A stretch of DNA of 64,000 bases from NCBI GenBank assembly GCA_007258455.2, contig VDFB02000001.1, positions 10,922,285-10,986,284 of the forward strand, read 5' to 3'. The position numbers and the translations under genes were made by a program. Position 1 is the first letter of the stretch; each line of letters begins with the position of its first letter. The stretch is from Sequoia sempervirens (lineage: Eukaryota; Streptophyta; Pinopsida; Cupressales; Cupressaceae). The notes beneath the pieces are model-generated. The model did not search any database. It saw nothing but the letters and a program-made list of their open reading frames with translations, and had not been told where the DNA came from. Shown piece after piece: positions 1-9,663 of this stretch.

Positions 1-930
1 GAGGGGTCCACTCAAGGGACACACTTGTTTGAAAGTATTAAAGAGACGTTTTTTCTCAAATCGATTCAACATAAGGAATCCTTTCGAAAGATGTTCACTT
101 CATCAAGGAATTCAAATGGAAGAAGATGCCCCCTCGCGAGGGGAAGGTTGAGGCTTCTCCCACAGGAAAAATTGCTCCCTCCTCCCACAGGAAAAATTGC
201 TCCCTCCTTGAAGGAAAGTTCCCAAGTTCTTTCTTTGTGAACCCATGATGAAGGAAACCCATTCTGTTAGGGGTCCAAGTCGAGAATTCAATTTTTGAGA
301 AAAGGCTGCAAGGACTTTCAAGAGAAGATTCGTTGGCCACAAATGCGTTTTCTGAAATCGAAGTATCATGAAAGTAGCGTTGTCACACATGAGAGGGACA
401 ACTCAAGCAAAGAAGAGAGAGAGAGATAGGAAAAGAGAGAAAGAGGAAAAACAATATAACGAACAAGAGACACAAGGGGATCTGGTTTCTGTTGGGTGAA
501 AATTATGTAATCCGCTTTTCGATAGATTACACAACTTGGACTTCAGCCACAGCTATGTGAGATGTGAATCTCTCCTCTCGGAAAGGGGAGGCGCCCTTCT
601 TACTGCTAACAGAAGCGATAGTAAATCAAACAAGTAATTACAAAATGTACACGAAACTTACGAAGTGGGGGGGGTGTGTTACATTCATCCTTCTCTCTTT
701 TTTCAGAGAAGATGTTTACAATGCTTCACCGTTGAAAGTTCACAATTCTGATAACCTTAAACTAACAACTAGCAGTAATACCAATACCTCTATCTCGTCA
801 AAGTGAAGCGTAGAGATACCAGAAGTGATTAATAACAAACAAATAAAGTAAAAAGGGAAAGCTCACAAAGGCACAAAGTTGTTCCGTAGCTTTATCAGTG
901 TTGGATCTCTGTAGATGTACCGTTTGTTAC

Positions 931-1190
931 GTTAGAAGCACAAAGTCTTCTTAGACGTAGCAATTCCTCGAACAGCATGAACGATTACAAGCACAAAGTC
1001 TTGTAGATCATCCAACAAAAGTATCAAATAGCACGAACGATTACAAGCACAAAGTCTTGTAGATCCTTCGACAAAAGTATCCAAGAGTATGAATAATTAC
1101 AAGCACAAAGTCTTGTAGATCACTCAACCAGAACATGCAAGAGCATGAATGATTACAAGCACAAAGTCTTGTAGATCATCCAACCAAATG
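931..1190. repeat. 56-bp tandem repeats
   Basis: The core GATTACAAGCACAAAGTC recurs at 983, 1039, 1095 and 1151, an exact 56-base period, with substitutions between copies. A degenerate fifth copy (GTTAGAAGCACAAAGTC) begins at 931. Arrays like this are common near LTR ends of plant retroelements. Confidence 0.85.
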
Positions 1191-1850
1191 ATAAGCAGAA
1201 ATACAAATGCAATCTAAATAATAAATGTAACACAAAGTTTACATAAACTACTTAGGGTCCTTGATTCTTCAAGTTAATCACCACCAAATAAGATCAACTC
1301 ACAAAAGTATCGAATCCAACGCAAAGTTTGGCTTGCAATCCTTTTCTTTATTAATCGAATCTCATTCACAAAGCATGAACGCAAAGTTTCACAAATTTGT
1401 TTCAAAAAGGGCAGCACTTCATTGCAAAACACTAAAGGATAATTTACAATGAAAATCCCTCACATTATATAGAAAGAGGGATGAGCAAAATTAGGAAAGA
1501 GATTGAGAAAATTAAGGAAAGTTAGGTGAGTGATTTTAGGAGATCTCACCTAACTTTGACCAAAGTCAAAGTGTAATTTGTTTTCAAAATATTACATCTT
1601 TGGACTTGGTGTAATTACAATTTACAAAATGACATTCGAAAATGTCGAGAAATATTTACAAGATGCATAATGGGATGCACCGGAAATGTCTAACACTGGA
1701 GAATAGGGGCTGCTTCCGTTTCTTTGCATTGGGCCAGTCTTCAAATTTCCTCCTAGTCTCCGCGAACTTCTATCGACCGCAGTAACAATCACAATGGTGT
1801 GAATTCTCATGATCGATCTCATGGCCGATGAGTGAACCTTCTTGCACCTG

Positions 1851-3480
1851 TCAAGATGCGTCTTCGGTTGTCCAATGTAGCCTTGTATCACAAATGATGT
1901 TCAGCGAAGCTTCTGAGAAGTCTGAACTGTCAATCAAATTCATGATGGCTTCCTTGAAGATCAGGGATATTTCTGTGGCCGGCAGGAAGATACGATTTTC
2001 TTCAAGAAGTTGACCAGGCAACTCTCTGATACTTTTGTCAAGAATGGTGCGATGCCCGTCGACATCTTCCTGTACTTGGTGAAGATCTTCTATGAGAGAT
2101 TGAACCACTTGAATTCTGTGTTTCAGTGATTCTCTTACCTCTACAAACTTTTCTTTGTCGGGAATTATCCCAACCTCCACCAATTTGTTGAGCTTTACCT
2201 GTTTCATTCACCATGACAATGCATTTTTCCATGTCTCTGGCTCCCGGAAGTACACTTTTCTTTATCAAGCTCTGTGGTGAGCTTGGCCAACATGGTATTT
2301 TCTCATCGCAGCCAAAATTACTCGGATCCGCGGTTCGATGATCTTTTCAACAAAATCATATAACACCCTTTGGAAGAATTTCTTTTCTTGACAAGCTGGT
2401 CTTCAACATTTTTTGGTTGGCATTACTTGAGAACAGTAAGTCTCTTTACTACGGCATATGCTCCGCCCCTCATTTTGTACATGTTACAGGAAGCTATTTT
2501 ATCCAAATCCCGCCAAGATATCCAAAGTGACTTGCGCATCGGCTTTTGCACTTTCGTTGGTAACCTTTGCCAATTTGGACCCTTTGTTACTGTGTAGTCC
2601 TCCATATTGACATCACCTTCTTGATTTGGTGGTATGCCAATTTCAGCATACTTGTGGCAGACTTATCAACGTTCAGCCTTGTGTATACTTTTGCCTTTTC
2701 TTCCCTTTGGCTTTTGGAAGAACTATCTCTTCGAGGTCGAGCTCCTCCGGAGAAATCATTTGCTTTTTGCGCTTTGACACTTGAGATATTAGCCAAGGAG
2801 GAAGAAAAGTGTGACTTCTGGTTACTGTCAATTCGGTGCCATTGCTGTAAGTTATTATCACACGAACTTATCATAGGTATCATGACAATCGGAGAAGTGT
2901 CTGTCATCTGTTCCTTAGCGATAGGCTGATGATTGACTCATTCACAAACAACGAATTCGTCATGATATCGTACGTTACGGAAACTAGAGAATGGACGATG
3001 GAGGGCTTGATGTATATCAACCGTTATGGATGCTTGTCACTAAGGAGTATCAAGCTGGGTTGATGCTGCAGGGATAGGGGATATCTCGCCGCAGGAATGC
3101 ATGTGGTAGGAATAGGTGACGAGGGAACAGGAGGTGGAGGAGTTCTTGAATCTGGAGGGGTATGAGGAACATTTGAAGTCACGGGCGATGATGTTCTGTG
3201 AATTTCCTCAACTACATTCTCAGGAGGAGAAGTAGTTCTTTCTTGATCATGCCCGGGTTCCTGTTGATCACCCTCTTGTCTCTCCGATTCTGGTTCACCT
3301 TCAAAATCACCTTCAGATCCTTCTTCAGAATCTTCCTCAGACTCTTGCCCGCTTTCAGAAACCTCTTCGGCATCGAGTGCTTCTGCTGAATCTTCATCTT
3401 CAGCGGATTGGTTGCTTGAAGTTCCTTTGGGAAGGTCTAGAGAAAACTTGGAAAAAGTGTAAGGGCGCTAAAATTCAGCG
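1851..3480 (-). pseudogene. Degenerate ORF remnants: acidic, proline-rich and coiled-coil-like regions
   Basis: On the minus strand, 3480-3060 carries an open frame with no nearby Met. It is strongly acidic (DSAEALDAEEVSESGQESEE) and then proline-rich (DSRTPPPPVPSSPIP). Further on, 2907-2587 is Ser/Lys-rich, and 2207-1851 is a 118-codon frame with a helical, charged pattern (KFVEVRESLKHRIQVVQSLI). Order and orientation suggest fragments of one protein carried by the 4.3-kb insert. I do not recognise a domain. A transposon-encoded gag-like or plant-mobile-domain-associated protein is possible but unproven. Confidence 0.35.
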
Positions 3481-3606
3481 CCCTTACATCTCTGAAAAAT
3501 TGTTTTTGATGCAAGGGCGCTAAATTTTAGCGCCCTTACATTTTGCAGTGTTAGGAATTTTTTGACATTTTCAAGATGTCACAACGCTAAAATTCAGCAC
3601 TTTAGC
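3459..3606. repeat. Cluster of three GC-rich palindromes, left
   Basis: Two strong hairpin palindromes occur: 3459-3487 (stem GTAAGGGCGCT / AGCGCCCTTAC) and 3513-3537 (AAGGGCGCTAAA paired with TTTAGCGCCCTT). A third at about 3582-3606 has decayed. Units repeat about every 55-65 bases in otherwise AT-rich sequence. Confidence 0.8.
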
Positions 3607-4451
3607 ATTTTCTTGACAATTTTCAAATGTAGATGTAGGAATGAATGGCGAGGGCGCTCATGCTTGGCAAAGGCAATTTGTTTGAATCATGAAAGCTTTT
3701 GAACTTGTTTCAATCCCATTACATACGCATTCAAAGGTTAAAGGAATTCTCTTTCACAATGATAGATCTTTTCAATGTTCACACCAAAACGCATAGAGAG
3801 GGGGACAAAGAGATTTCGACACAAACACATTGGATAGATACAAGTTCTCAAAGAACATCGCGCATAGAGGAGAATGGGGAAAGAAATGCGAGGGAAGAGT
3901 AAGGAAAGAAACGCGTAAGGGAAGGAAAGAAACACGTAGGGTTCCAATGCATAAGGAAACAAAGGCTCGCCATTCTTCTTACGATGAAGACAAACAATGA
4001 ATAGAAAACGCGAAGGTAAAACGCGAATGGAGAGAAGGAATGTGCGTTGGAATGAAAAACGCGAATGGAGAAGAAAAAAAAACGTAGGGTAAAATAAACA
4101 CAAAGCTAAAAACGCGTGTAAAGAACATTAGATCATATACAGAAAAGAAGAAGAAGACAATGCAAAAGACTTACCCGAACCAAGGCGCGAAACTTGCTGA
4201 AGAAGAATGCAAAACCTCAAAAACGTAATTTGCAGTTGAGAGGCAAACTCGCACAGCAAGAGGAAGAAGAGAACATGAAATATGAATAATGAAAAAGGCG
4301 AATTCATTCACTTAAGTGAAAATGAAAATTAAAAACCTAACTCAAGTCGAGCAATAAATTTAGGCATGAAAAGTGGCACGATTGATGAAAAACGCGAAAA
4401 CATGAAGGAACGTGCCAGAGCCATGAAAAAGTTTAAGTGGCGAAGGAAAAT

Positions 4452-4600
4452 GTAATGGCGCTAAAATTTAGCGCTATTACATTTTTTGGAACTTTCACTG
4501 CATGCAGGGGCGCTAAATTTTAGCGCCCTTGCATTTTCCGGACTTAGCCAATTTTGGCTTCAGGGCAGGAGCGCACTTTTTCAGTGCCACTGCATTTTTC
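4452..4600. repeat. Cluster of three GC-rich palindromes, right
   Basis: A second copy of the same cluster lies about 990 bases away: 4452-4480 (GTAATGGCGCTAAA paired with TTTAGCGCTATTAC), 4504-4532 (stem with GGGGCGCTAAA / TTTAGCGCCC) and a decayed third unit at about 4568-4592. Spacing and order mirror the left cluster. Confidence 0.8.
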
Positions 4601-5203
4601 GCAATTTGCTAAGTACGAAAAGTGAAACTTCGCGAAAGATCTCGTTTCGAAGGTCTTTGCTAGGCGAACATGGGGGAATGCTCGAATTGACTATTCGAGG
4701 CTTAGGAATGCATTTCGAGGTGGCTTGAAAATCACTTCGTTATACGTGTTTGAACTTCACGAATCCTAGGAAACGGACAAGTTTCGTAGGGGGGTTATCC
4801 GTGGAACGAGCGTTGCTAGATTCCGTGATAACAGTTTCGTGGGGTCAAATCTGCTCATGCTTATGTAAATAATAGGTAACCGAGGTGCAAGAGGAAAGAT
4901 CATCAATCCCCACTAGATCAGGAAGAATGCAGGAAGACAAAGTAAAAATAAAAAATTGGGTCAACATGGAAGGGAAGCCTAAATGCCCCCAACACTTTGC
5001 ATTGTCCCCAATTTGTCGAAAATCAAGCACAAACATGGAATAATGATGATACAAATAGAAGAAGGTTCACGACACAAAAATCACTCCTATATCCAAGCAC
5101 CAACAAGGGTGACAAGGGTCATCCAGGAACACATAGCACAAGCACGGGGGAACACATCACAACACACACACATCTAATCTAAAGATAAAGAAGAGGTCTC
5201 TCC

Positions 5204-6565
5204 CTAACACTCATTGACCAAGAGGTTGTCCGCTTCCCAATCTAGATCATTATAAGGGGAAGGCAAACGAGCTTGCAGTGGTGGAATATTAAGGGGAGGT
5301 GCTTCCGACCATCTCGCAACAAGGGCTAAGGAAGAAGCCCTCGCAAGGTCTTCTCCGCTCGGCTCTTGTGGAGCTATGGTCAGTGATTTTGCGAAGATCA
5401 TCGACAAGGCCAAAACTTCATCCAGAGAGTTGAACATGTACTTTCCAGAAGTGCCATGTCTTACCTCAATGGACGGAGAGGACGGTGCTTGAGATTCACC
5501 GCTTGGCTTGCCGAGTGACTCGGGAGCAGTGACAAACTCGGGAGAAGCTGGAGCTTGTTCCGTCACTAGGACAGAACAAGCTAGCGCAGGACCACCCTTC
5601 AGAGAGGGTGGGATCCTCTTCTGCCCTCCATTGCTGGAAGAGCCAACCTCTACCTTCTGCTTTGTTGGAGGATATGAACTCCCCACAGACGAGGCAAGAG
5701 GCGTGGAGGAGAAAACCATGATGGACACCATTGAGGTATTTGGCATGTCCACGGGTTTAGGGAATGGCGGGATGTCCTGAAGGGACATCGATAGGGGCGG
5801 CTCAGTCGAAGGAGCGATAAACACATGCACCTTTTTAGGGTCAGGTGCACTCACACTCACAGTGGGAGTCGGAAGTGAGATTAAACTCGATTGAATGGAA
5901 GCAGAGGGGAGGAGAGAGGAGGACACATTAGGAGGCCCTGACGCAAGGGTAGTCATTTCCTCTTCCTTTCTCTGCAAAGAAACTTGCTCAACCGCCAAAG
6001 TCTTTCGCCAGCGCTTGCGCTCACACGCAAGGCGGTTTTTACAGCTCTTCGAGCTAGAGGCTGGGAGTTGTGAAGGGATAGAAGGCTCCTGTTCAACCAT
6101 AGGAATGTCCATCACAGTCGTTTCTAGTAGAGGGGCAGACTCCTGAATGGGAGCAAGAGGAAGAGATTGAGAAACAATGGGGGGAGTCGGCTCTAGCGCT
6201 TCGATGGCGGGCCTCTTCCCATTCATTGCTTTAGGAGCAGGAGCAGTGGGAGGCTGTGGAGACCAAGACATAGAGGATTCCCCTCGGGGACCCTTCCTTC
6301 TACCATATAGGTAGGGCCAAGGTCCAGGAGGTGTAGTGGGAAAATCAGATATCCGAATCTTGGGTTTGTGCCAAGCTGGTACCATCAGACTCCTTAGGTA
6401 AAAACCAGGAGTATTCATCCAAAACTCTTCTTCAGAAAGAGGAGCGGAAGAGGTACCCTGAGGACGGGTAGGCCTCTCCTTTCCCTTTTGAGAAGAGGAG
6501 GCAGTTTGCTGCACTATCGGAAGGGTCAAATTTGGCTGTCCTTTCCCCCCGGTCTTATACTTCAC
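5204..6565 (-). CDS. ORF-X: proline/serine-rich protein of unknown function in copy A
   Basis: This is an intact 453-codon reading frame downstream of the protease region of a retroelement without visible pol domains. The protein is rich in Pro, Ser and Ala. It has a basic cluster (KNRLACERKRWRKTLAVE, about residue 175), a GKRPAIEALE motif (about residue 115), repeated PLSMSLQDIPPFPKP-like tracts, and ends PSPYNDLDWEADNLLVNEC. The same motifs appear in decayed copy B (22434-23830): GKRLAIEALE, LACECKRQRKALA and PSPYNDLDWEKDDLLVDED. No transmembrane segment or known catalytic motif was seen. The frame may start upstream without a Met. Function is unknown; it may be a gag-associated accessory product. 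The open frame contrasts with the decayed gag around it. Confidence 0.6.
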   Translation of the reverse strand: MKYKTGGKGQPNLTLPIVQQTASSSQKGKERPTRPQGTSSAPLSEEEFWMNTPGFYLRSLMVPAWHKPKIRISDFPTTPPGPWPYLYGRRKGPRGESSMSWSPQPPTAPAPKAMNGKRPAIEALEPTPPIVSQSLPLAPIQESAPLLETTVMDIPMVEQEPSIPSQLPASSSKSCKNRLACERKRWRKTLAVEQVSLQRKEEEMTTLASGPPNVSSSLLPSASIQSSLISLPTPTVSVSAPDPKKVHVFIAPSTEPPLSMSLQDIPPFPKPVDMPNTSMVSIMVFSSTPLASSVGSSYPPTKQKVEVGSSSNGGQKRIPPSLKGGPALACSVLVTEQAPASPEFVTAPESLGKPSGESQAPSSPSIEVRHGTSGKYMFNSLDEVLALSMIFAKSLTIAPQEPSGEDLARASSLALVARWSEAPPLNIPPLQARLPSPYNDLDWEADNLLVNEC

Positions 6566-6719
6566 ATAATTTTTGTAAAGTAGGTCCTTTCTTGGAGGAA
6601 GCGGACCAACCGGGGCGGGTCAAAAATGATCCAATGAGTAGCCCCCATGGGACACCAATGGATGGTATCTAGTATCATGCACAACGTGCACAACACCTTC
6701 GTGGGAGAATTTCAAACAC

Positions 6720-7232
6720 TTATGTATGATGGAAACGATTCCGTTCATGGAAGCTAGCTAGGGTATGCCTAACTTCACTTTGAAGTCTGAACAAATCCAA
6801 TTCCGGAATATCAAAAGTTGTGTTCACAGTCCTCGGTCCAACTAGGACGGAAAGAGTTATTGAGCCATACGGCTTGAGAGAGAGGCCATTGTGCGTACGG
6901 ATGGTAGACTTTGTTTCTTCATACTCCTCCCTTTGTAAATAATTTAGCCACAATGTCTCCTCTGTAATGACATTCACTCAGCTTGTGGGGTCAACTAAGA
7001 CCCCCGTCACAATGTTTCCATTGAGACGAGCGGGAATGTAGAGGGGAGAGGGCTTGTTGTTCAAAGGAAAATCCTGCAATGTGAATGTCATGTCTGGAAA
7101 ACTAGTCATAGGTTGTGGAGATGGACTGATCGTAACCATGTTAATGTACGCCTCGGGCTGAGTGGTGGAATTAGAGGGATCAATAATTAAGTTAGCAGAA
7201 TGGGCTGGAAATAGGTCCGTGTATATCTGCAA
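6720..7232 (-). pseudogene. Retroviral-type protease region of copy A, decayed
   Basis: Two short reading frames continue the gag direction: one from 7232 ends in GNIVTGVLVDPTS, and after a stop at 6978 the frame resumes at MNVITEETLWL. This resembles the gypsy aspartic protease region, where a hydrophobic strand leads into a D-[ST]-[AGS] active site followed by an NVI/NLI element. Here the active-site equivalent reads VDPTS, which lacks the usual glycine or alanine. The following PYGSITLSVLVG block also fits a protease beta strand. Assignment rests on position after gag and on these motifs. Confidence 0.5.
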
Positions 7233-7307
7233 CTCACTATTTGCTTTCGCCGCCGATTTGTTTGCATTTTGTTTACTTCCATCGAGACGAATAGTACCGT
7301 CCTCGAT

Positions 7308-8951
7308 TCAGTCCTGTATCTCGTGACGCAGACACATATAGCATTCAGTGCCATGTCCGTTGACTCGATGGTACTGATAGAAGGAGTTTGCATGATACCA
7401 ATAGGGGTAAGGTTCCTTGAGAGGTCGAGGAGTCTCCAAGGTTATGATCTTATCCGTCAGCAACTTCTGCAAGATGGAAGAATAAGATTCTGCTAACTTT
7501 GTGAACTTTTTGTTGCGTCTGAGGCCGTTATCATTCGTTGCGGCTACGAAATTTGTAACAGCCTTACCTTTTCCCGAGATCAATACAATGGATTTTCCTT
7601 CTGAACGGGAGCGCGAGGAGGATCCCCCAAACTGAACTACCGTTTGATGATATTCTCGTAATGCCGCACACAGATGTGCGAAAGAAGGGTATTTCATGAG
7701 GGCAAACTTTTCTTGCCAAGGTCTGCAAGTTCCCTATGAACACCTTATGTATGTCAGAATCGGGCAGGAGGTACGAGATCTAAGAGAAGAGCACTTGATA
7801 CCGCACTATGAAATCAGTAATCTTCTGATTATCCCCTTGCTTGCATTGGACGAGATTTGAAAAGGTCATCTTCGGTCCGACGTTGGCTTGGAATTGTCGG
7901 AGAAACTGATTTACAAGTTGGTCAAATGAGAAGATAGAGTTGTCAGGTAAGGAATAGTACCACTTGAGTGTTGTATCCTTAAGAGATCGGGGAAATATTT
8001 TGCCATCAACGCATCGTGATGGAAGAAGCCTATACACATGGCATTCAAGGTAGACACATGCATTTGCGGGTCCCCTTTGCCGCCATATTTCTCAAATTTG
8101 GGAATCTCCATTCCTTGTGGGAAGGGAGTACTTAGGATTGTTACCGACAATGGGCTATGTTGGAAAAAGAGTTGAAAGATAGGCTGGGCCAAGGCCTAGG
8201 AGAGGCTCGCCAGTTGGTTTTGCATAAGGCGCATATTCTGAAGCAAGGCATTCAAAATCGTAAATGACAAAGGACTAGTGGAGCCTCTAGGACCACTGCC
8301 ACCAGAACCACCTCTAGAGCCACTATTGTGACCATCGTTGGAGCCTCCACCACTAGTAGGGCCTCCATCGGAGCCACCTCCACCACCGAAACCACCTTCG
8401 TGGCCTCCACCAGAGCCACCTCCATCGGTGCGACCTCTACTACCAGAACCACCGACACTCATTCCACCAAAGCCTCCACTGCTCGGGACAGTAGGAGGGG
8501 TGAAATTGAACCCAAGGGGTGTTTTACTTGCCTTGATAGTGGGGGGCCTCTGAGGAGCAGAGGAGACACTAATTGAGGTCCCTGATTCGGCCATGCAAAC
8601 GAATGTGGTAGGCATTGATACACCTATTTGCTTCTCATAGGAATCAAGCACTTCTCCTTGGGTGGTACCCGATCTAGGCCTATACGAGGGGACATAAGCT
8701 TCAGTCAGTTCTTCAAGTCCACGTAAGAATTCTATGCCTGTCTAATCTTTCCCCAACAAATGTCTCAATTCACTAGTAAGCCTAGCGGCTCTCTCCATAC
8801 TCGACGCTTTCTCTAAGTGGTTTTCAAGGTCTAGTAGTCTATTATTTAATGCCATAAGATTTTCCATAGGAACATGCAAAACATCATCCTCATCTACAGA
8901 CGAAGGCGTAAGGGATGTTGGACGGGTAGGCACATGAGTGGTTTCTTCCAT
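7308..8951 (-). pseudogene. Decayed gag of copy A (Ty3/gypsy-type)
   Basis: Reading starts at ATG 8951. An N-terminal helical stretch with a heptad-like LENHLEKASSMERAARL segment is followed by an in-frame stop at about 8742. The same frame then runs through a glycine-rich low-complexity stretch (about 8290-8480). A second in-frame stop lies near 8196. Next comes the retrotransposon gag core: PFPQGMEIPKFEKYGGKGDP, then after a frameshift FPRSLKDTTLKWYYSLPDNS and QFLRQFQANVGPKMTFSNLV. After further frameshifts there is YHRVNGHGTE and CLRHEIQD, a divergent zinc-knuckle-like region. At least two stops and several frameshifts make it nonfunctional. It would encode the capsid-like protein of the element. 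Confidence 0.75.
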
Positions 8952-9073
8952 GAACCCATCTCTTAAACATAGTCTGTGGGAAAACTAGTGGTAAACTCAT
9001 TAGTTAAACCAGTGAGAAAATTGGAGGTGAAACTAGAAGTGACCTTCATCTTCTCCATCGGTAGGTGTCGCAC

Positions 9074-9501
9074 CATAGTTGCCGGGAGACACGTCTCCCT
9101 CGACGGAGCCGTGTCTCAGAGACTGGTACCGTCTTTGGAGATGTCTCTAGGAGGTTGGAGACTTCCGCCAAAGTTTCCCGAGTACCTTGCCATCTCTTGC
9201 TGCAGAAAATGATGTCTCCCGCTAAAATACCTAAAAAAACTTTAAAGTTTAAACATTTGAAACTTTAAAAATTAAAGCATAATGTATTTGACGCGTCTAA
9301 AAGTGATTAAATTATTGTTTTGAAAGTTCAATGTCATCATATTTTCGGATTTTCTATAAATTATTAGTTTTTTTTTTTATTTATATTAAAAAGAAATGGC
9401 GTCTCCAAGTACCCCCATCTCCTATTTTCAAAAAAAAATTCATACCGGTACTGGTACTAGTCTCATGTACCAGTACCAGTACTAGTCTTGCGACAACTAT
9501 G
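9074..9501. mobile_element. hAT-type MITE with 8-bp target-site duplication
   Basis: The element begins CATAGTTGCCGGGAGAC and ends GTCTTGCGACAACTATG, whose reverse complement is CATAGTTGTCGCAAGAC (14 of 17 positions agree). It is flanked by the perfect 8-bp direct repeat TGTCGCAC at 9066-9073 and 9502-9509. An 8-bp duplication and short inverted ends are the signature of the hAT superfamily. There is no transposase ORF in its 428 bases, so it is a MITE. It contains an inner palindromic block of GGTACTGGTACTAG-type sequence near 9440-9485. It sits in the leader between the copy A LTR and gag. Confidence 0.85.
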
Positions 9502-9639
9502 TGTCGCACACTTCGCCTAACAACATACCTAGAAGTTGTGGACTGGGTTGTGATGCTCATAAATCTTCACAACACTCAGAGTTACAACGATCACAAGGTA
9601 CAAGGGAAAAGTCTCAACATTGACGTTTGGGTAGACGTT

Positions 9640-9659
9640 GCTTCATGTCGAGTTCACCA
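9640..9659 (-). other. Putative primer binding site of copy A
   Basis: Four bases after the LTR end the minus strand reads TGGTGAACTCGACATGAAGC. A TGG start is what a primer site complementary to a tRNA CCA end should have. I cannot name the matching tRNA, so this is positional inference. Confidence 0.4.
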
Positions 9660-9663
9660 AAAA

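Larger units (their letters stand above)
506..4847 (-). mobile_element. 4.3-kb unclassified element inserted in copy A
   Basis: Copy B runs without interruption across this point (24187-24215), while copy A is split between about 505 and 4848, so everything between is an insertion. Read on the minus strand the insert starts TGACCCCACGAAACTG at 4847 and ends GCGGATTACA at 506, so it has TG...CA ends like an LTR element. Flanking bases (AATTA and AATCT) do not give a clean duplication. Inside are GC-rich palindromes, a degenerate coding remnant and 56-bp tandem repeats. No duplicate LTR was found, so class is uncertain. Confidence 0.5.

Noticed and set aside
981..1190. Evenly spaced direct repeats resembling a CRISPR array
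   Set aside because: The whole 56-bp unit repeats, including the spacer, and the context is a plant retroelement; it is an ordinary tandem repeat.
506..4847. Calling the insert a complete LTR retrotransposon
   Set aside because: Although the ends are TG...CA, I found no second LTR copy, no pol motifs and no clean 5-bp duplication.
5508..6146. Plus-strand frames of 83-90 codons and a minus-strand frame opposite or within ORF-X
   Set aside because: They overlap the intact ORF-X, which is supported by conservation with copy B; the alternatives have no conserved motif.
8252..8576. Alternative frames over the Gly-rich region (Val-rich, Pro-rich and Thr-rich proteins)
   Set aside because: They are shadow frames of the GGN-rich coding stretch of gag.
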